This document shows positions 54,138-63,124 of a DNA stretch of 64,000 bases, in pieces. The stretch's first letter is position 1. Every line of letters begins with the position of its first letter. The translations under genes were made by a program, and so were the position numbers. The notes under the pieces are model-generated. The model was not told where the DNA came from and did not search any database. It was given only the letters and a program-made list of their open reading frames with translations. This DNA is from Giardia muris (taxonomy: Eukaryota > Fornicata > Diplomonadida > Hexamitidae): the NCBI GenBank assembly GCA_006247105.1, contig CM016926.1, forward strand, positions 1,116,001 to 1,180,000, written 5' to 3'.

Positions 54138-57100
54138 ATGGGATCGGTCGAGGAGTGCTTTGATACTTGGGATGTCCATAGCCCCGACGTCCTTGCCGGT
54201 CTCATGGCTCTCATCTTGAAAGTTCGCTTAGGACTTATTCGCTCCACCGACGTCCCCTCTTCAGTACCTCTTATGAAGCTCGTGAAGGTTGGACTTACTC
54301 GCTCCAACAAGATCCTTAACCGAGCAATCCTCCAATTAGTCCTGACGGTAGCCTCTCATGGTGGGAGTAAGATCTTACAGCCGGACATCGTTGGTAGTAT
54401 TATCAATGCCTATGTTGACTTTTACCCAGAAGCTTTGGGCTGCCTCATCTATGCGGCCCCTGACCTTTCCCCTACACTAGGACAGACGTATGCCACGCTT
54501 CTCGGGAATCATCTGGGGTCTTCCCCTACACCGACCTTAAATGCGTGCACCACACTTCTCGTGATCGCCGAGTTAGAACGTTGCCTAGGATTCCGCAACG
54601 TGCAATATAAGGTTCCTTTGGGCGCGGTTCAAAGCGCACAACAGTACCTCCAAGACGTGCGCTTCCCCTTGCTCCGTTGGGAACGGTCCACGGTGCTAGC
54701 CGCCATCACAATCACTCAATTCCATAAGGGTGCGGCCATTGAGGCTTCAGGCTTCGACTTTGCCGAGAATATCTTTTCCGATACCCTTACTTTTGTGAAG
54801 GCTTGCTCTCGTCAGGAAAACCCGAAGGGTCTGATCGAATTCCTCTCCAGTCTTTCTACGTGCCGCGTGGGAGCTATAGTTTCGTGTCTTGAGTCTGCCC
54901 AGTCAGTCCCAGTCATCTTGACTCGAATCACAAATGCTTTGAAGGGTGCAGTTCCCTTTCTAGACGCTTCGGAACTTGAGAAGCTTTATCGTTTCGTTTG
55001 GAAGGTGATCACGGCCCTTCCAGATCATACCGCAGCCATTCTGCAGGAGCTCTTCCTTATCAATAACCTTGAGGAGGGTGATATCGACCCTTATACCGCC
55101 GCACGAGACGGCCAGGATGCCTTCTTGGCCGTCTATAAGCCTCGTATCACCTTTGATAGCTTCAATGCGACGAAGCTTCTAAGGTATAACATAGAGCTCG
55201 TTGCCCTCGCCTTCACGACATGGCGGCAGCAACCGGCAGCGCTCTTCGGGTATTGGGGGCTGGTCCCTCTTAACCGACGTGGTGAAGCATCCTATGAGAA
55301 CCTCTCCAAGGCCTTGAAGGAGTTACTCATCACACAGCAAGGCACCTGGTGTGCCCCTTGGCTGGCGGATGATTCGCGTTTGGAGCGTGTCTTTGGACAC
55401 ATTCCCCTCATGTTTACCCAATTGGCATCGCTTGAGGCCTTTAGTGCTCTTTATGATAACGTGGTCCTCCCTTTATCTGAAATCTACCCATATTACCATA
55501 CTCTTTGCCTCATCTTGGCAACCCTCGGGGCCGACGACATAGCTACCGCCACCTCGGAGATGTTTGGAGCAGACTCCACAATGGATCGGTTATTTAGTCC
55601 CTTCACAGACTTACCCATGTATCTCTCGCTCGAGGCTTTGAATTCGAGCATCCTGGCGTTTTCGGACTTCGTCCAGGTGACTTCTGGGTTCCGCCCGGTC
55701 TGCGAGATTCGTAGGGGTGACGAGACGTTTCTTCTACGCTCTCCCGGGTTCCTTCTTGCCTTCATGGCGACCGGCTACGAGATCCTCCTCAAAGTAACGG
55801 AGTCTGCAACGCTCCTGGATGACGCCCAATTCCTTGACACCGACGTGTGTCGGATGCTTCTTTCACTGTTGTATCATTTCGAACATCTTCTGGAGGAGTT
55901 GGCGAACCCAGAAGCATATCGCACCGGAGTGTTCCGAGGAACCGATCATCTTCGCGTTTACTTCGAGACTCTAAAGATGAAGCTTCTGCTTCTGAAGATC
56001 CTCTGCCAAGAGGTTAAGTGCGGGACAATCACGGTGGGCTTTCTTGACGCCGCTCCTTTGACAGCCGTCCACCTACTCCTATCTCTCTTCTATTCGTTGG
56101 CACTTCTTGAGGCGGAATACACTGGCCCCCATGGTGCTACCCTTCTTCAGCAGGTGATTTGCGATAGTGAGCAGAACGTGCGGGCACGGATTACGAGCTC
56201 GTTGACTCATGTGCTCGCAACGAAGCCCGATGCGTATCGATATATCCTGGCACGTGATGAAGCAGTTCGTGGTTCCGTTTTGCAAATACTTCTCTTCGAG
56301 ATGAAGTTGACTATTCAAAGCGAGCAGTATGTTGAAGATCGCTCCCTCCTATTTGCCGTTCGTTCTCCAGAGTACCGTGCCATTCTGAGGAACTCCGTCT
56401 CGTTAGCGGTCCTCGAAGAGAATAAGCTTTTAGATCCAGATGCGGCGATGCTTGTCGACGAGAAGCTTATGTGTCATGCCGTAGTCTCCACATGTGAGAA
56501 GATCCGAATTCAACATCAAGGTGGTTCTTCTACATCATTCATTGGGTGTCCTGGACGCGAAGCATTATTGTCTTTGCAATATGTCCTTCGAGATTTAGGT
56601 GGCTCAAAGAATCCACTTGTTATTAGCGTCCAGAAAGACATTCAAGAACTTACTAGTGAGATCATTCGTCTTTCTGGTGTCCTCATTGCTCTTGGGCATT
56701 GGGTCGAGGTATTGGAGCTCGTTCTTACAGAGCCTCTTGCGCTTTATGGACTTTTGACCATTGTTGAGCCAATACCGCAAGGTGGATCATCTTTCGATCA
56801 ATTGGAATTGTACGACATGCTTCTTCAAAGCTTGGAGCACGTCTCTCAGAATCCCAAGCTTCTACCATCACATCTGGCTCTATCTGCGCTCAAGGGGATC
56901 GTTGGGCATTACCAATCCCACTTTTCTCCAGATTTATTATCAGCCATAACGGTTAGGGTTTTTCGCTTCTATTCGGCATGCCTACCTACCCTTCGTGCCG
57001 CTGGAGAGACAGTGGACACGTCACCCGAATTGGAGCGTTGCTTCTCGCTTGAGAAGACGGGTCTTCTTTCCGCGTTGAGTCTAATCACGCGACTTTTAAA

Positions 57101-58922
57101 CCCTTCCAAGTCCCCTAAAGAGTGTCTTCTCTTGGCTCGTCCCACAGTTTCCCATTGTGCACTCCTCACCTTCTGTACTATCATTAGAGAGCTTCTTGAT
57201 TTCATTCGCTCATCCCAATGCCTCTCGCACGCCATAGCGGGCTTCGCTAACCTTGTGGGCCGTCTCATCGAAAGACTAGCTGACTGTTCGATATATTTGC
57301 TGACTCGTGACGAAAGAGAACATTGTAATCGCACTCATCTCTTCCGTCTAGCAAAGGAGGCGTTCCACTTCATGTACCATCTGCTCCACAACGCTACTGA
57401 CCCAGAGACTCTTCCCTGTCTCGAGTCCTTATCTCTGAAGTCGTTAGCAAAGCTGACGGGATTACTCGGGTCGGAAGCATCAGACCCAAACTTAATCATC
57501 TTATTGTGCTACGCCTTCCGTATTTTCCTTCGGGAGAGGTCAAGGAAGGCTGCAAAGCCTCCATTGGCTCTATTTGAGGGGTATCGTGAAGTAGCCTCCT
57601 TGATTATGACACGAGAGAATCGTCTCCTACTTCTTGTTAAGCAAGCACCCACCCCAAGTGCCTTACCTTTACTTTTCGGTGGTCTTGCGATGTTATTGAC
57701 GGAGTTCTGTGAGAGTGGCATCCAGGGTATTGAACAACAGGACAACTCTGCGGCTGCGCGTAGCGCCCTCGTTGCAGCCTCAGGCAATGCATCCGCGGTG
57801 CTTCGATGCGCCGTTTTCGCATGTTCATCCTTCGGTTCCGAAGACTTTGTAACCAAGGCTCCTTTCCGTATTGTTATTCCAAGTAGTATTGATTCTAATA
57901 GGGAGGTCTTCGTTGACATTGAACCGACGACTGCGATCTGCATACTCTTGTCCTCATTAACATTGGCAAATCGTACTCAGGGAAGGTTGGAATCGATACA
58001 GGGACAAGCCGTCAATCTTCTAGCGCAAGGACTGTGCCAATTGATAGCATATGCAGAAATGGAGGGGATTACGCCCGAACGTAGACGCGGGATTCAACTA
58101 ACGGCTGTACAATATTTATACGATTTAGTCGGACATGCCAATAACATGACCCTCGAGCTGTTCTGCGCACAGGTACCAGGAGAGGATGCATCTCCACGGC
58201 TTGTCTTGCGAAGTTTTGGTTGGACGGCACTGTGCGAATGTATTTCACAGACGACGGCGTTCTGGGGCGCAAACACGGCAGCAACGGTCTCTATGTACGT
58301 CTACAAGCTGTTGTATGCAACCCATAAGCTTGTGGAGAGCGCCATCATCGTCAGACGCTTACCTCAGCATGAAAAGCAAGCCATTTGCCGCATACTCCTG
58401 GAGCTATTAGCTCAGCACCTAACACCAGTATTAACGGTGGTGAACCCAACGTCACAGACGGATGCCCAATCCCAATTCCTCTTTATTCGGGTCTGTTATG
58501 GGTTACTTGGATATATTCTTGAGGAACGTATGGTACCAACCAGCCTTCCGGCTAATAGTACTCATCTATGCTTAGCTATCTTGCGACACATTCAAGGACT
58601 CGCAAACATGTGTTATCTTCGTTTAAGTCATCAAGAATGCCCACTTCTTTGCCATTTGTTAGGCTTAGCAACCGTCCTCATCTGTCCTCCTTGTATGACG
58701 GAAGAGGTGCTTGAGGCATGTATGGCGTGTTCCCACATCGTCCAGAAGTTCGCGGCCGCAAATAAGACTCTTTTCGGATCTTGTCAATATGATGATTTGA
58801 TGGTGATTTTCTTAAGTGCAGCCCAGAACTATGCTCCAGAGACTGGGAACGCTCCCGCCCTTGTCCCAGCGGCGATTCAACAACGCCGGCGCATCGTCAT
58901 GCAATTTACTTCGGGAAAATAA
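54138..58922 (+). CDS. large helical-repeat protein of unknown function, 1594 aa
   Basis: The protein is helical from end to end with leucine-rich amphipathic helices, suggesting a HEAT/ARM-like or nucleoporin-scaffold superhelix. I considered Nup205/Nup188-type nucleoporins and tubulin-folding cofactor D but found no convincing motif for either. Cysteine content is high in the C-terminal quarter (for example HQECPLLCHLLGLATVLICPPC, about residues 1500-1520). There are no membrane or signal sequences. ATG at 54138 is preceded by CCAAAAT. Its TAA stop is separated from the next ATG by one base. Confidence 0.6.
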   Translation: MGSVEECFDTWDVHSPDVLAGLMALILKVRLGLIRSTDVPSSVPLMKLVKVGLTRSNKILNRAILQLVLTVASHGGSKILQPDIVGSIINAYVDFYPEALGCLIYAAPDLSPTLGQTYATLLGNHLGSSPTPTLNACTTLLVIAELERCLGFRNVQYKVPLGAVQSAQQYLQDVRFPLLRWERSTVLAAITITQFHKGAAIEASGFDFAENIFSDTLTFVKACSRQENPKGLIEFLSSLSTCRVGAIVSCLESAQSVPVILTRITNALKGAVPFLDASELEKLYRFVWKVITALPDHTAAILQELFLINNLEEGDIDPYTAARDGQDAFLAVYKPRITFDSFNATKLLRYNIELVALAFTTWRQQPAALFGYWGLVPLNRRGEASYENLSKALKELLITQQGTWCAPWLADDSRLERVFGHIPLMFTQLASLEAFSALYDNVVLPLSEIYPYYHTLCLILATLGADDIATATSEMFGADSTMDRLFSPFTDLPMYLSLEALNSSILAFSDFVQVTSGFRPVCEIRRGDETFLLRSPGFLLAFMATGYEILLKVTESATLLDDAQFLDTDVCRMLLSLLYHFEHLLEELANPEAYRTGVFRGTDHLRVYFETLKMKLLLLKILCQEVKCGTITVGFLDAAPLTAVHLLLSLFYSLALLEAEYTGPHGATLLQQVICDSEQNVRARITSSLTHVLATKPDAYRYILARDEAVRGSVLQILLFEMKLTIQSEQYVEDRSLLFAVRSPEYRAILRNSVSLAVLEENKLLDPDAAMLVDEKLMCHAVVSTCEKIRIQHQGGSSTSFIGCPGREALLSLQYVLRDLGGSKNPLVISVQKDIQELTSEIIRLSGVLIALGHWVEVLELVLTEPLALYGLLTIVEPIPQGGSSFDQLELYDMLLQSLEHVSQNPKLLPSHLALSALKGIVGHYQSHFSPDLLSAITVRVFRFYSACLPTLRAAGETVDTSPELERCFSLEKTGLLSALSLITRLLNPSKSPKECLLLARPTVSHCALLTFCTIIRELLDFIRSSQCLSHAIAGFANLVGRLIERLADCSIYLLTRDEREHCNRTHLFRLAKEAFHFMYHLLHNATDPETLPCLESLSLKSLAKLTGLLGSEASDPNLIILLCYAFRIFLRERSRKAAKPPLALFEGYREVASLIMTRENRLLLLVKQAPTPSALPLLFGGLAMLLTEFCESGIQGIEQQDNSAAARSALVAASGNASAVLRCAVFACSSFGSEDFVTKAPFRIVIPSSIDSNREVFVDIEPTTAICILLSSLTLANRTQGRLESIQGQAVNLLAQGLCQLIAYAEMEGITPERRRGIQLTAVQYLYDLVGHANNMTLELFCAQVPGEDASPRLVLRSFGWTALCECISQTTAFWGANTAATVSMYVYKLLYATHKLVESAIIVRRLPQHEKQAICRILLELLAQHLTPVLTVVNPTSQTDAQSQFLFIRVCYGLLGYILEERMVPTSLPANSTHLCLAILRHIQGLANMCYLRLSHQECPLLCHLLGLATVLICPPCMTEEVLEACMACSHIVQKFAAANKTLFGSCQYDDLMVIFLSAAQNYAPETGNAPALVPAAIQQRRRIVMQFTSGK

Positions 58923-58923
58923 A

Positions 58924-59403
58924 ATGCCTGGTGTGATCTTCGTTGGTCATCTCCCATTGCACTTCGCAGAACGACCGTTACGCCAGTTCTTCAGTCAGTT
59001 CGGGAAGATCTTGAAGGTGCGCGTCTCTCGGAATAAAAACCAGAACTCTCGAGGCTTTGGGTATGTAATGTTTGCTGAAGAGGAAGTCGCGAAGATCGCT
59101 GCCCAGACGATGAATAATTACCTCATCCATGGAAAGATATTGAAGGCAGAATACATACCGGACCCACCCAATAACCTTTTCTGGGATGGGTGTGAGAAAA
59201 TTAGACGGCCTGTCCCTCATGCCGCCATCGCTCGTGAGAAGAAAAACATGCCCTTAGATGAGGAACAGACAAAGGAGCAGATCGGACAGCTTACCGCCAT
59301 GCTTGATGGGCGTAAAGAACTTCTTGCCACCATGAACTACGAGTATGATTTCCCACCAATTGTTAAAGGAGGAGAAACCCCAACAGAGCTCTTTTGTGAT
59401 TGA
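58924..59403 (+). CDS. RRM protein, NIFK/Nop15-like ribosome-biogenesis factor, 159 aa
   Basis: The protein is essentially one RNA-recognition motif at residues 3-80 plus a helical tail. RNP2 is VIFVGHL (4-10) and RNP1 is RGFGYVMF (43-50). The stretches GHLPLHFAERPLRQFFSQFGKI and VAKIAAQTMNNYLIHGKILK, with the invariant-looking MNNYL, are characteristic of NIFK/Nop15, a nucleolar 60S assembly factor acting on ITS2-containing pre-rRNA. The N-terminal and FHA-binding extensions of animal NIFK are absent. The frame is open further upstream inside the preceding gene (from 58816), but the ATG at 58924 begins right at the RRM and lies one base after the preceding stop. Confidence 0.85.
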   Translation: MPGVIFVGHLPLHFAERPLRQFFSQFGKILKVRVSRNKNQNSRGFGYVMFAEEEVAKIAAQTMNNYLIHGKILKAEYIPDPPNNLFWDGCEKIRRPVPHAAIAREKKNMPLDEEQTKEQIGQLTAMLDGRKELLATMNYEYDFPPIVKGGETPTELFCD

Positions 59404-59448
59404 ACCTAGAACTGGACCATAATATCCTACCATTGCTATTATTGAAGC

Positions 59449-60783
59449 TTAAGTCTCATCACTATCTAGGTCTCCAACCTCCTTTATTGGCTGAGCATGT
59501 GTATCGGAGTTACTAAATGCTTTCTGACGTACTCTGACGTTCCAGTTCAAGCAGTGAACTAAGGACTTCACCCAGTCGACGCTACTCGTCGCGAATGTAA
59601 TTGTTTGAAGGGGCTTCCCGGCCCGAATACAAACGGATTGGCCTCTACGAAGCTCAATACGAGTGAGGCCATCAAAGGATGCCCAACACGTACTCCTAGC
59701 ATCTCGTGGTAGTTTGACCTTCAACGTATGATTAAGTGGAAAGGCAACTTGTCGACCAGATAAGACATGTGGACAGGTCGGGGTCAAAAGGATGCAATCC
59801 ACCTCCGGATGGACTGGGATGCCTCCTGCACTCATTGCATATGCCGTTGACCCCGTACTCGTTGAGATAAGTAACCCATCTGCTTGAATCACGGTCATGA
59901 ACCGTCCATCAAGGTATGTATCAAGCGTGCAGATATGCGCATCAAGCTCTCGTTGAATGCTGATCTCGTTCAGAACCGTGAACATCTGTGGGTGAAGTCT
60001 TCGTATACCTCGTGGCTCACCACTTTCAGCACCAGCTCTAGATGACGTCTCTACCCACGCTTGAAGCCTTGACCTCTTGGTGAGTGTAAGTGGACGACGA
60101 ACCGCACGTTCAAGTACATCATCCATTTCATGCGGTGAAAAGGGCGTCAGAAACCCTAAGGACCCACAATTAAAGGCTAATATTGGTGGGCATTCTCCCT
60201 GAAAGAGATTGTTAACATAAAGAAGCGTTCCATCACCACCAATAGCAACAATAAGGTCGATCTCTTGATCATCTGCTTGATCTTTCTGTTTATCATAGAG
60301 TGTCGTATTAGGATACCTCTGTGCGATTCTCGAGTCCACTAACACTTTTATCGAGTATCGACTGAACCAAACAAGAGCATGATGAACATACTTATCAACC
60401 TCCGCATCCTGTGGCTTCCCCATCAATAGAACCCTGGTTAGTGGAACATTCCAATGCCATTGCCCATCCTCTTCCGAATACGCTAGCTTTGGACCACGTG
60501 GAACCATCATCGGGCGACTGTACACATGATCACATGACATCAATCGTCTATGCCTCGGAATGGCTCCAGAGTGAGTCGAGGTTATTGAGAGAAGATCGGG
60601 ACAGTCACTATCGGTAGCCCCTAGTCCTACGTCTTGACTAGTCGTCGGGGGCTCACCACTGATCGAATAGAAGTCTGGATGACGTTGGAGTAGTTCTTCA
60701 ATGACAAGCTGGAGTCTCTGCTCTGATAGCTGCTTGTACTCTTTCAACCTCGCCTCGATGCTCGAGATCGCTGCCGCGTTCAT
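59449..60783 (-). CDS. NAD kinase, 444 aa
   Basis: NAD kinase makes NADP from NAD and ATP. Diagnostic motifs are IVAIGGDGTLLYVNN (residues ~178-192, GGDG at 182-185), NCGSLGFLTPF (~205-215), LNEISIQR (~271-278) and ADGLLISTSTGSTAYAMSAGG (~301-321), all intact and in family order. The N-terminal ~110 residues are poorly conserved and include a coiled-coil opening. The C-terminal ~60 residues complete the beta-sandwich. The ATG at 60783 is used. The 130 bases between this start and the minus-strand ubiquitin stop hold the promoter and part of the ubiquitin inverted repeat. Confidence 0.93.
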   Translation of the reverse strand: MNAAAISSIEARLKEYKQLSEQRLQLVIEELLQRHPDFYSISGEPPTTSQDVGLGATDSDCPDLLSITSTHSGAIPRHRRLMSCDHVYSRPMMVPRGPKLAYSEEDGQWHWNVPLTRVLLMGKPQDAEVDKYVHHALVWFSRYSIKVLVDSRIAQRYPNTTLYDKQKDQADDQEIDLIVAIGGDGTLLYVNNLFQGECPPILAFNCGSLGFLTPFSPHEMDDVLERAVRRPLTLTKRSRLQAWVETSSRAGAESGEPRGIRRLHPQMFTVLNEISIQRELDAHICTLDTYLDGRFMTVIQADGLLISTSTGSTAYAMSAGGIPVHPEVDCILLTPTCPHVLSGRQVAFPLNHTLKVKLPRDARSTCWASFDGLTRIELRRGQSVCIRAGKPLQTITFATSSVDWVKSLVHCLNWNVRVRQKAFSNSDTHAQPIKEVGDLDSDET

Positions 60784-60913
60784 TGGCCCTCACTGAAGTG
60801 GCTTTTTGTGGACGCTGACAATTGAACCGGATATCCACACCAGTTCTCAAACACGCCAGTCCACTCATTCAGTACCATCAATGAAAGGCAAAGGAACCAA
60901 GCAAAAGGGGCAT

Positions 60914-61150
60914 TTACGCGCGGCCACCGCGGAGGCGGAGGACGAGGTGGAGGGTGGCGTCCTTCTGGATCGAGTAGTCCTGGAGCGTACGGTTATCCTC
61001 GAGCTGCTTCCCGGAGAAGATCAGGCGCTGCTGATCAGGGGGGATCCCCTCCTTGTCCTGGATCTTAGCCTTGATGTTCGTGATCGTGTCGGTCGGCTCG
61101 ACGTCCAGAGTGACGGTCTTCCCGGTGAGAGTCTTAACGAAGATCTGCAT
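60914..61150 (-). CDS. ubiquitin, single unit with 2-residue C-terminal extension, copy 1
   Basis: The product is 78 residues: a 76-residue ubiquitin ending LRLRGG plus Arg-Ala, which a deubiquitinase must remove before conjugation. All seven lysines (K6, K11, K27, K29, K33, K48, K63) are present. It differs from animal ubiquitin at several positions, for example V13, D16 and N53-type changes, with [12 protein letters not shown] around residues 20-31. It is a monomer gene, with no polyubiquitin chain and no ribosomal-protein fusion. The codon choice is strongly GC-ending, consistent with high expression. It is identical to copy 2, which points away from it on the other arm of the inverted repeat. 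Confidence 0.95.
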   Translation of the reverse strand: MQIFVKTLTGKTVTLDVEPTDTITNIKAKIQDKEGIPPDQQRLIFSGKQLEDNRTLQDYSIQKDATLHLVLRLRGGRA

Positions 61151-61399
61151 TTATTTCGAGAACGCTGGATGGTCCGTGGGGTAGGAGGAGGGGCCTCCTA
61201 GAAAAACAACGGAGAAGCCGTTTGGGAATGCGAGTATATGAAGACCTCCCCAGGCGCTGCGAAGGGTCCAAGGTCACCACCCAGTAACGTGCAAAAAGGT
61301 GGAGGACTATCCTTCAACATGGCGAGCCCCCAGGTCGTCTGGTAGGATTGAGTAGGCTGGGAGGTTTCTTCCCTTGTCTATTTGGTTTTGGGGGCATTG
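61151..61399 (-). promoter_or_regulatory. upstream region of ubiquitin copy 1
   Basis: These 249 bases are shared exactly with the region before copy 2. The sequence just before the ATG is AAATAA-like and AT-rich, as in Giardia initiators. A CT-rich/AG-rich block precedes it. Conservation in both arms means both copies probably carry the same promoter. Confidence 0.45.
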
Positions 61400-61939
61400 A
61401 ATAATGAGGGAAGGTTATTGGGTTACTAGTAGAATCAGATGGCGTATTGAATGGTACATCAGGTACTTCTGAATTGCACTGATAAAGACTCCAAGAATTT
61501 GACCCTTGCTATTGTCCTGGCTTAGATGAACGCACTATATTGAGGATAGACCGGAGCATGAGTATCTTTGCGATATAGTACACATGAGGGTGGAATGGGG
61601 ATACTCCAAGATGACATGGAGCAGTAATGGGGATATATATGAAGAATAGGTCTGAGAATGACAACCACTAGAGCGTTAGTCTCCCAGTATTTGCTTTCAG
61701 CAACTGTCAGGTGCGAGGAAGCAGAACTGGAACCCCTAAGATATATTGCAACGACTCAAAGGTTACAGGAGTGAATAGGAGCCCGCCTAGAAGGCAGCAT
61801 GTAGAATATATGTACCTAGTATGTCGGTGCAGATAAGTACCGATCGATTTCTTTGTAGGAAGGGTGAATTCACTCTTAATAGTACTAGCTTCATCATCCT
61901 CCTGCGCCTCTAACAATACCACTGCTGCTTAGAAATCTC
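61400..61939. other. 540-bp unique spacer between the ubiquitin arms
   Basis: This spacer is more AT-rich than the flanking genes and contains no ATG-started frame that looks coding; the longest open stretch (about 71 codons on the minus strand, 61707-61922) does not begin with ATG. No tRNA boxes or ncRNA processing motif were found. It may hold far-upstream regulatory sequence, an unannotated RNA, or simply a remnant of the duplication event. Confidence 0.5.
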
Positions 61940-62188
61940 CAATGCCCCCAAAACCAAATAGACAAGGGAAGAAACCTCCCAGCCTACTCAATCCTACCAG
62001 ACGACCTGGGGGCTCGCCATGTTGAAGGATAGTCCTCCACCTTTTTGCACGTTACTGGGTGGTGACCTTGGACCCTTCGCAGCGCCTGGGGAGGTCTTCA
62101 TATACTCGCATTCCCAAACGGCTTCTCCGTTGTTTTTCTAGGAGGCCCCTCCTCCTACCCCACGGACCATCCAGCGTTCTCGAAATAA
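61940..62188 (+). promoter_or_regulatory. upstream region of ubiquitin copy 2
   Basis: This is the same 249 bases as before copy 1, in the opposite orientation. It ends with AAATAA just before the ATG. Confidence 0.45.
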
Positions 62189-62425
62189 ATGCAGATCTTC
62201 GTTAAGACTCTCACCGGGAAGACCGTCACTCTGGACGTCGAGCCGACCGACACGATCACGAACATCAAGGCTAAGATCCAGGACAAGGAGGGGATCCCCC
62301 CTGATCAGCAGCGCCTGATCTTCTCCGGGAAGCAGCTCGAGGATAACCGTACGCTCCAGGACTACTCGATCCAGAAGGACGCCACCCTCCACCTCGTCCT
62401 CCGCCTCCGCGGTGGCCGCGCGTAA
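62189..62425 (+). CDS. ubiquitin, single unit with 2-residue C-terminal extension, copy 2
   Basis: The protein is identical to copy 1, including the Arg-Ala extension after the Gly-Gly, and the DNA looks identical as well. It is transcribed away from copy 1. An ATG abuts the TAA stop (62426), but because that ATG also lies in the repeat and leads nowhere in the left copy, it is probably not the start of the next gene. Confidence 0.95.
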   Translation: MQIFVKTLTGKTVTLDVEPTDTITNIKAKIQDKEGIPPDQQRLIFSGKQLEDNRTLQDYSIQKDATLHLVLRLRGGRA

Positions 62426-62482
62426 ATGCCCCTTTTGCTTGGTTCCTTTACATTGATCCAGGTGAATGTCTCTATAGACAAT

Positions 62483-63124
62483 ATGGACTTTATTGACTTG
62501 CCCGTTCCGGAGGAGGAGGACTCCCTACGGGCTCTTTGCGAGGCATCCTTTCCGGTTCGTTACTGCGATCGCTTCTATTCACTGCTTGTTCATCCTTCGC
62601 TTCTCAAAGGGGAGTTCTTCGTGAGGGCATTATACCGGCCGAAGCCTTCCGGGCGACTGGGCCGAGAGCTGCTTGGGATGATGTGCTGCCTTATACTCGA
62701 GGCTACTGACAAGTTGGCGCAGAATGCGCTATCTCCCCTTCAAGGATGGCCGTTTCGAGTCTTCTTGAATGGGGAGCCAGTACTTCGTCCCTACGGATAT
62801 CTGATGTCGATAGCGGTGACTGTGAAACGTTCAGGCTTAGGATCTCGACTCCTTCAAGAGTTTGAGACTCTGATGTGGTCAGCGGGTTGTGTTCTGGTCT
62901 TCCTTCATACTAGTGACGACAATGAGATAGCTCATCAGTTCTACACGCATCACGGTTACAAACGCGTACGAGAACAGCGGAACTTCTATTGCTATGGTAA
63001 CCGAATTCATTCCGGACTGGTCTATTTGAAGCCACGTGTTCCAGGGCAAGTATATGCATCACCAGGGAGCCCGATACCGATTATCAGAAGCCGGTTCGAG
63101 ATGTACTATTACTCCCAAAAATGA
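62483..63124 (+). CDS. GNAT N-acetyltransferase, Naa50-like, 213 aa
   Basis: Naa50 acetylates protein N-termini (NatE). The opening FPVRYCDRFYSLLVHP (residues ~24-39) closely follows the Naa50 substrate-site motif FPVxYxDxFY. The acetyl-CoA loop appears as RSGLGSRLL in the YLMSIAVTVKRSGLGSRLLQ stretch, after which VFLHTSDDNEIAHQFYTHHGYKRV gives the HV..xN..A..FY...GF pattern, and an ending like REQRNFYCYG matches the Naa50 KNYY region. A ~15-residue insert (LSPLQGWPFRVFLNGEPVLRP) precedes the acetyl-CoA strand. The frame is open back to an ATG at 62426 within the repeat; the ATG at 62483 puts the domain at its normal distance from the start. Its TGA overlaps the next ATG. Confidence 0.65.
   Translation: MDFIDLPVPEEEDSLRALCEASFPVRYCDRFYSLLVHPSLLKGEFFVRALYRPKPSGRLGRELLGMMCCLILEATDKLAQNALSPLQGWPFRVFLNGEPVLRPYGYLMSIAVTVKRSGLGSRLLQEFETLMWSAGCVLVFLHTSDDNEIAHQFYTHHGYKRVREQRNFYCYGNRIHSGLVYLKPRVPGQVYASPGSPIPIIRSRFEMYYYSQK

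Larger units (their letters stand above)
60890..61399 (-). repeat. left arm of 510-bp inverted repeat
   Basis: This arm is the reverse complement of 61940-62449, with no mismatch seen on reading. It contains a complete ubiquitin gene (60914-61150), 24 bases after its stop, and 249 bases of upstream sequence. The outer edge is marked by divergence after the GGTTCCTTT sequence (reading from the gene), and the inner edge by the CAATG that begins the GC-richer stretch of Gs. Confidence 0.9.
61940..62449 (+). repeat. right arm of 510-bp inverted repeat
   Basis: This is the counterpart of 60890-61399 and the same length. It contains ubiquitin copy 2 with the same 249-base upstream region and ends 24 bases after the ubiquitin stop. 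Confidence 0.9.

Noticed and set aside
60914..61201. Plus-strand open frame across ubiquitin copy 1 (and its mirror over copy 2)
   Set aside because: It is the antisense frame of a GC-rich, strongly codon-biased gene; ubiquitin explains the sequence.
61400..61939. tRNA or other RNA gene in the ubiquitin spacer
   Set aside because: No B-box or cloverleaf-like pairing was found by eye; a covariance search would be needed to be sure.
62426..62482. Naa50-like gene starting at the ATG abutting the ubiquitin stop
   Set aside because: That ATG is part of the duplicated segment and is followed by a quick stop in the other arm; the acetyltransferase domain begins just after the ATG at 62483.
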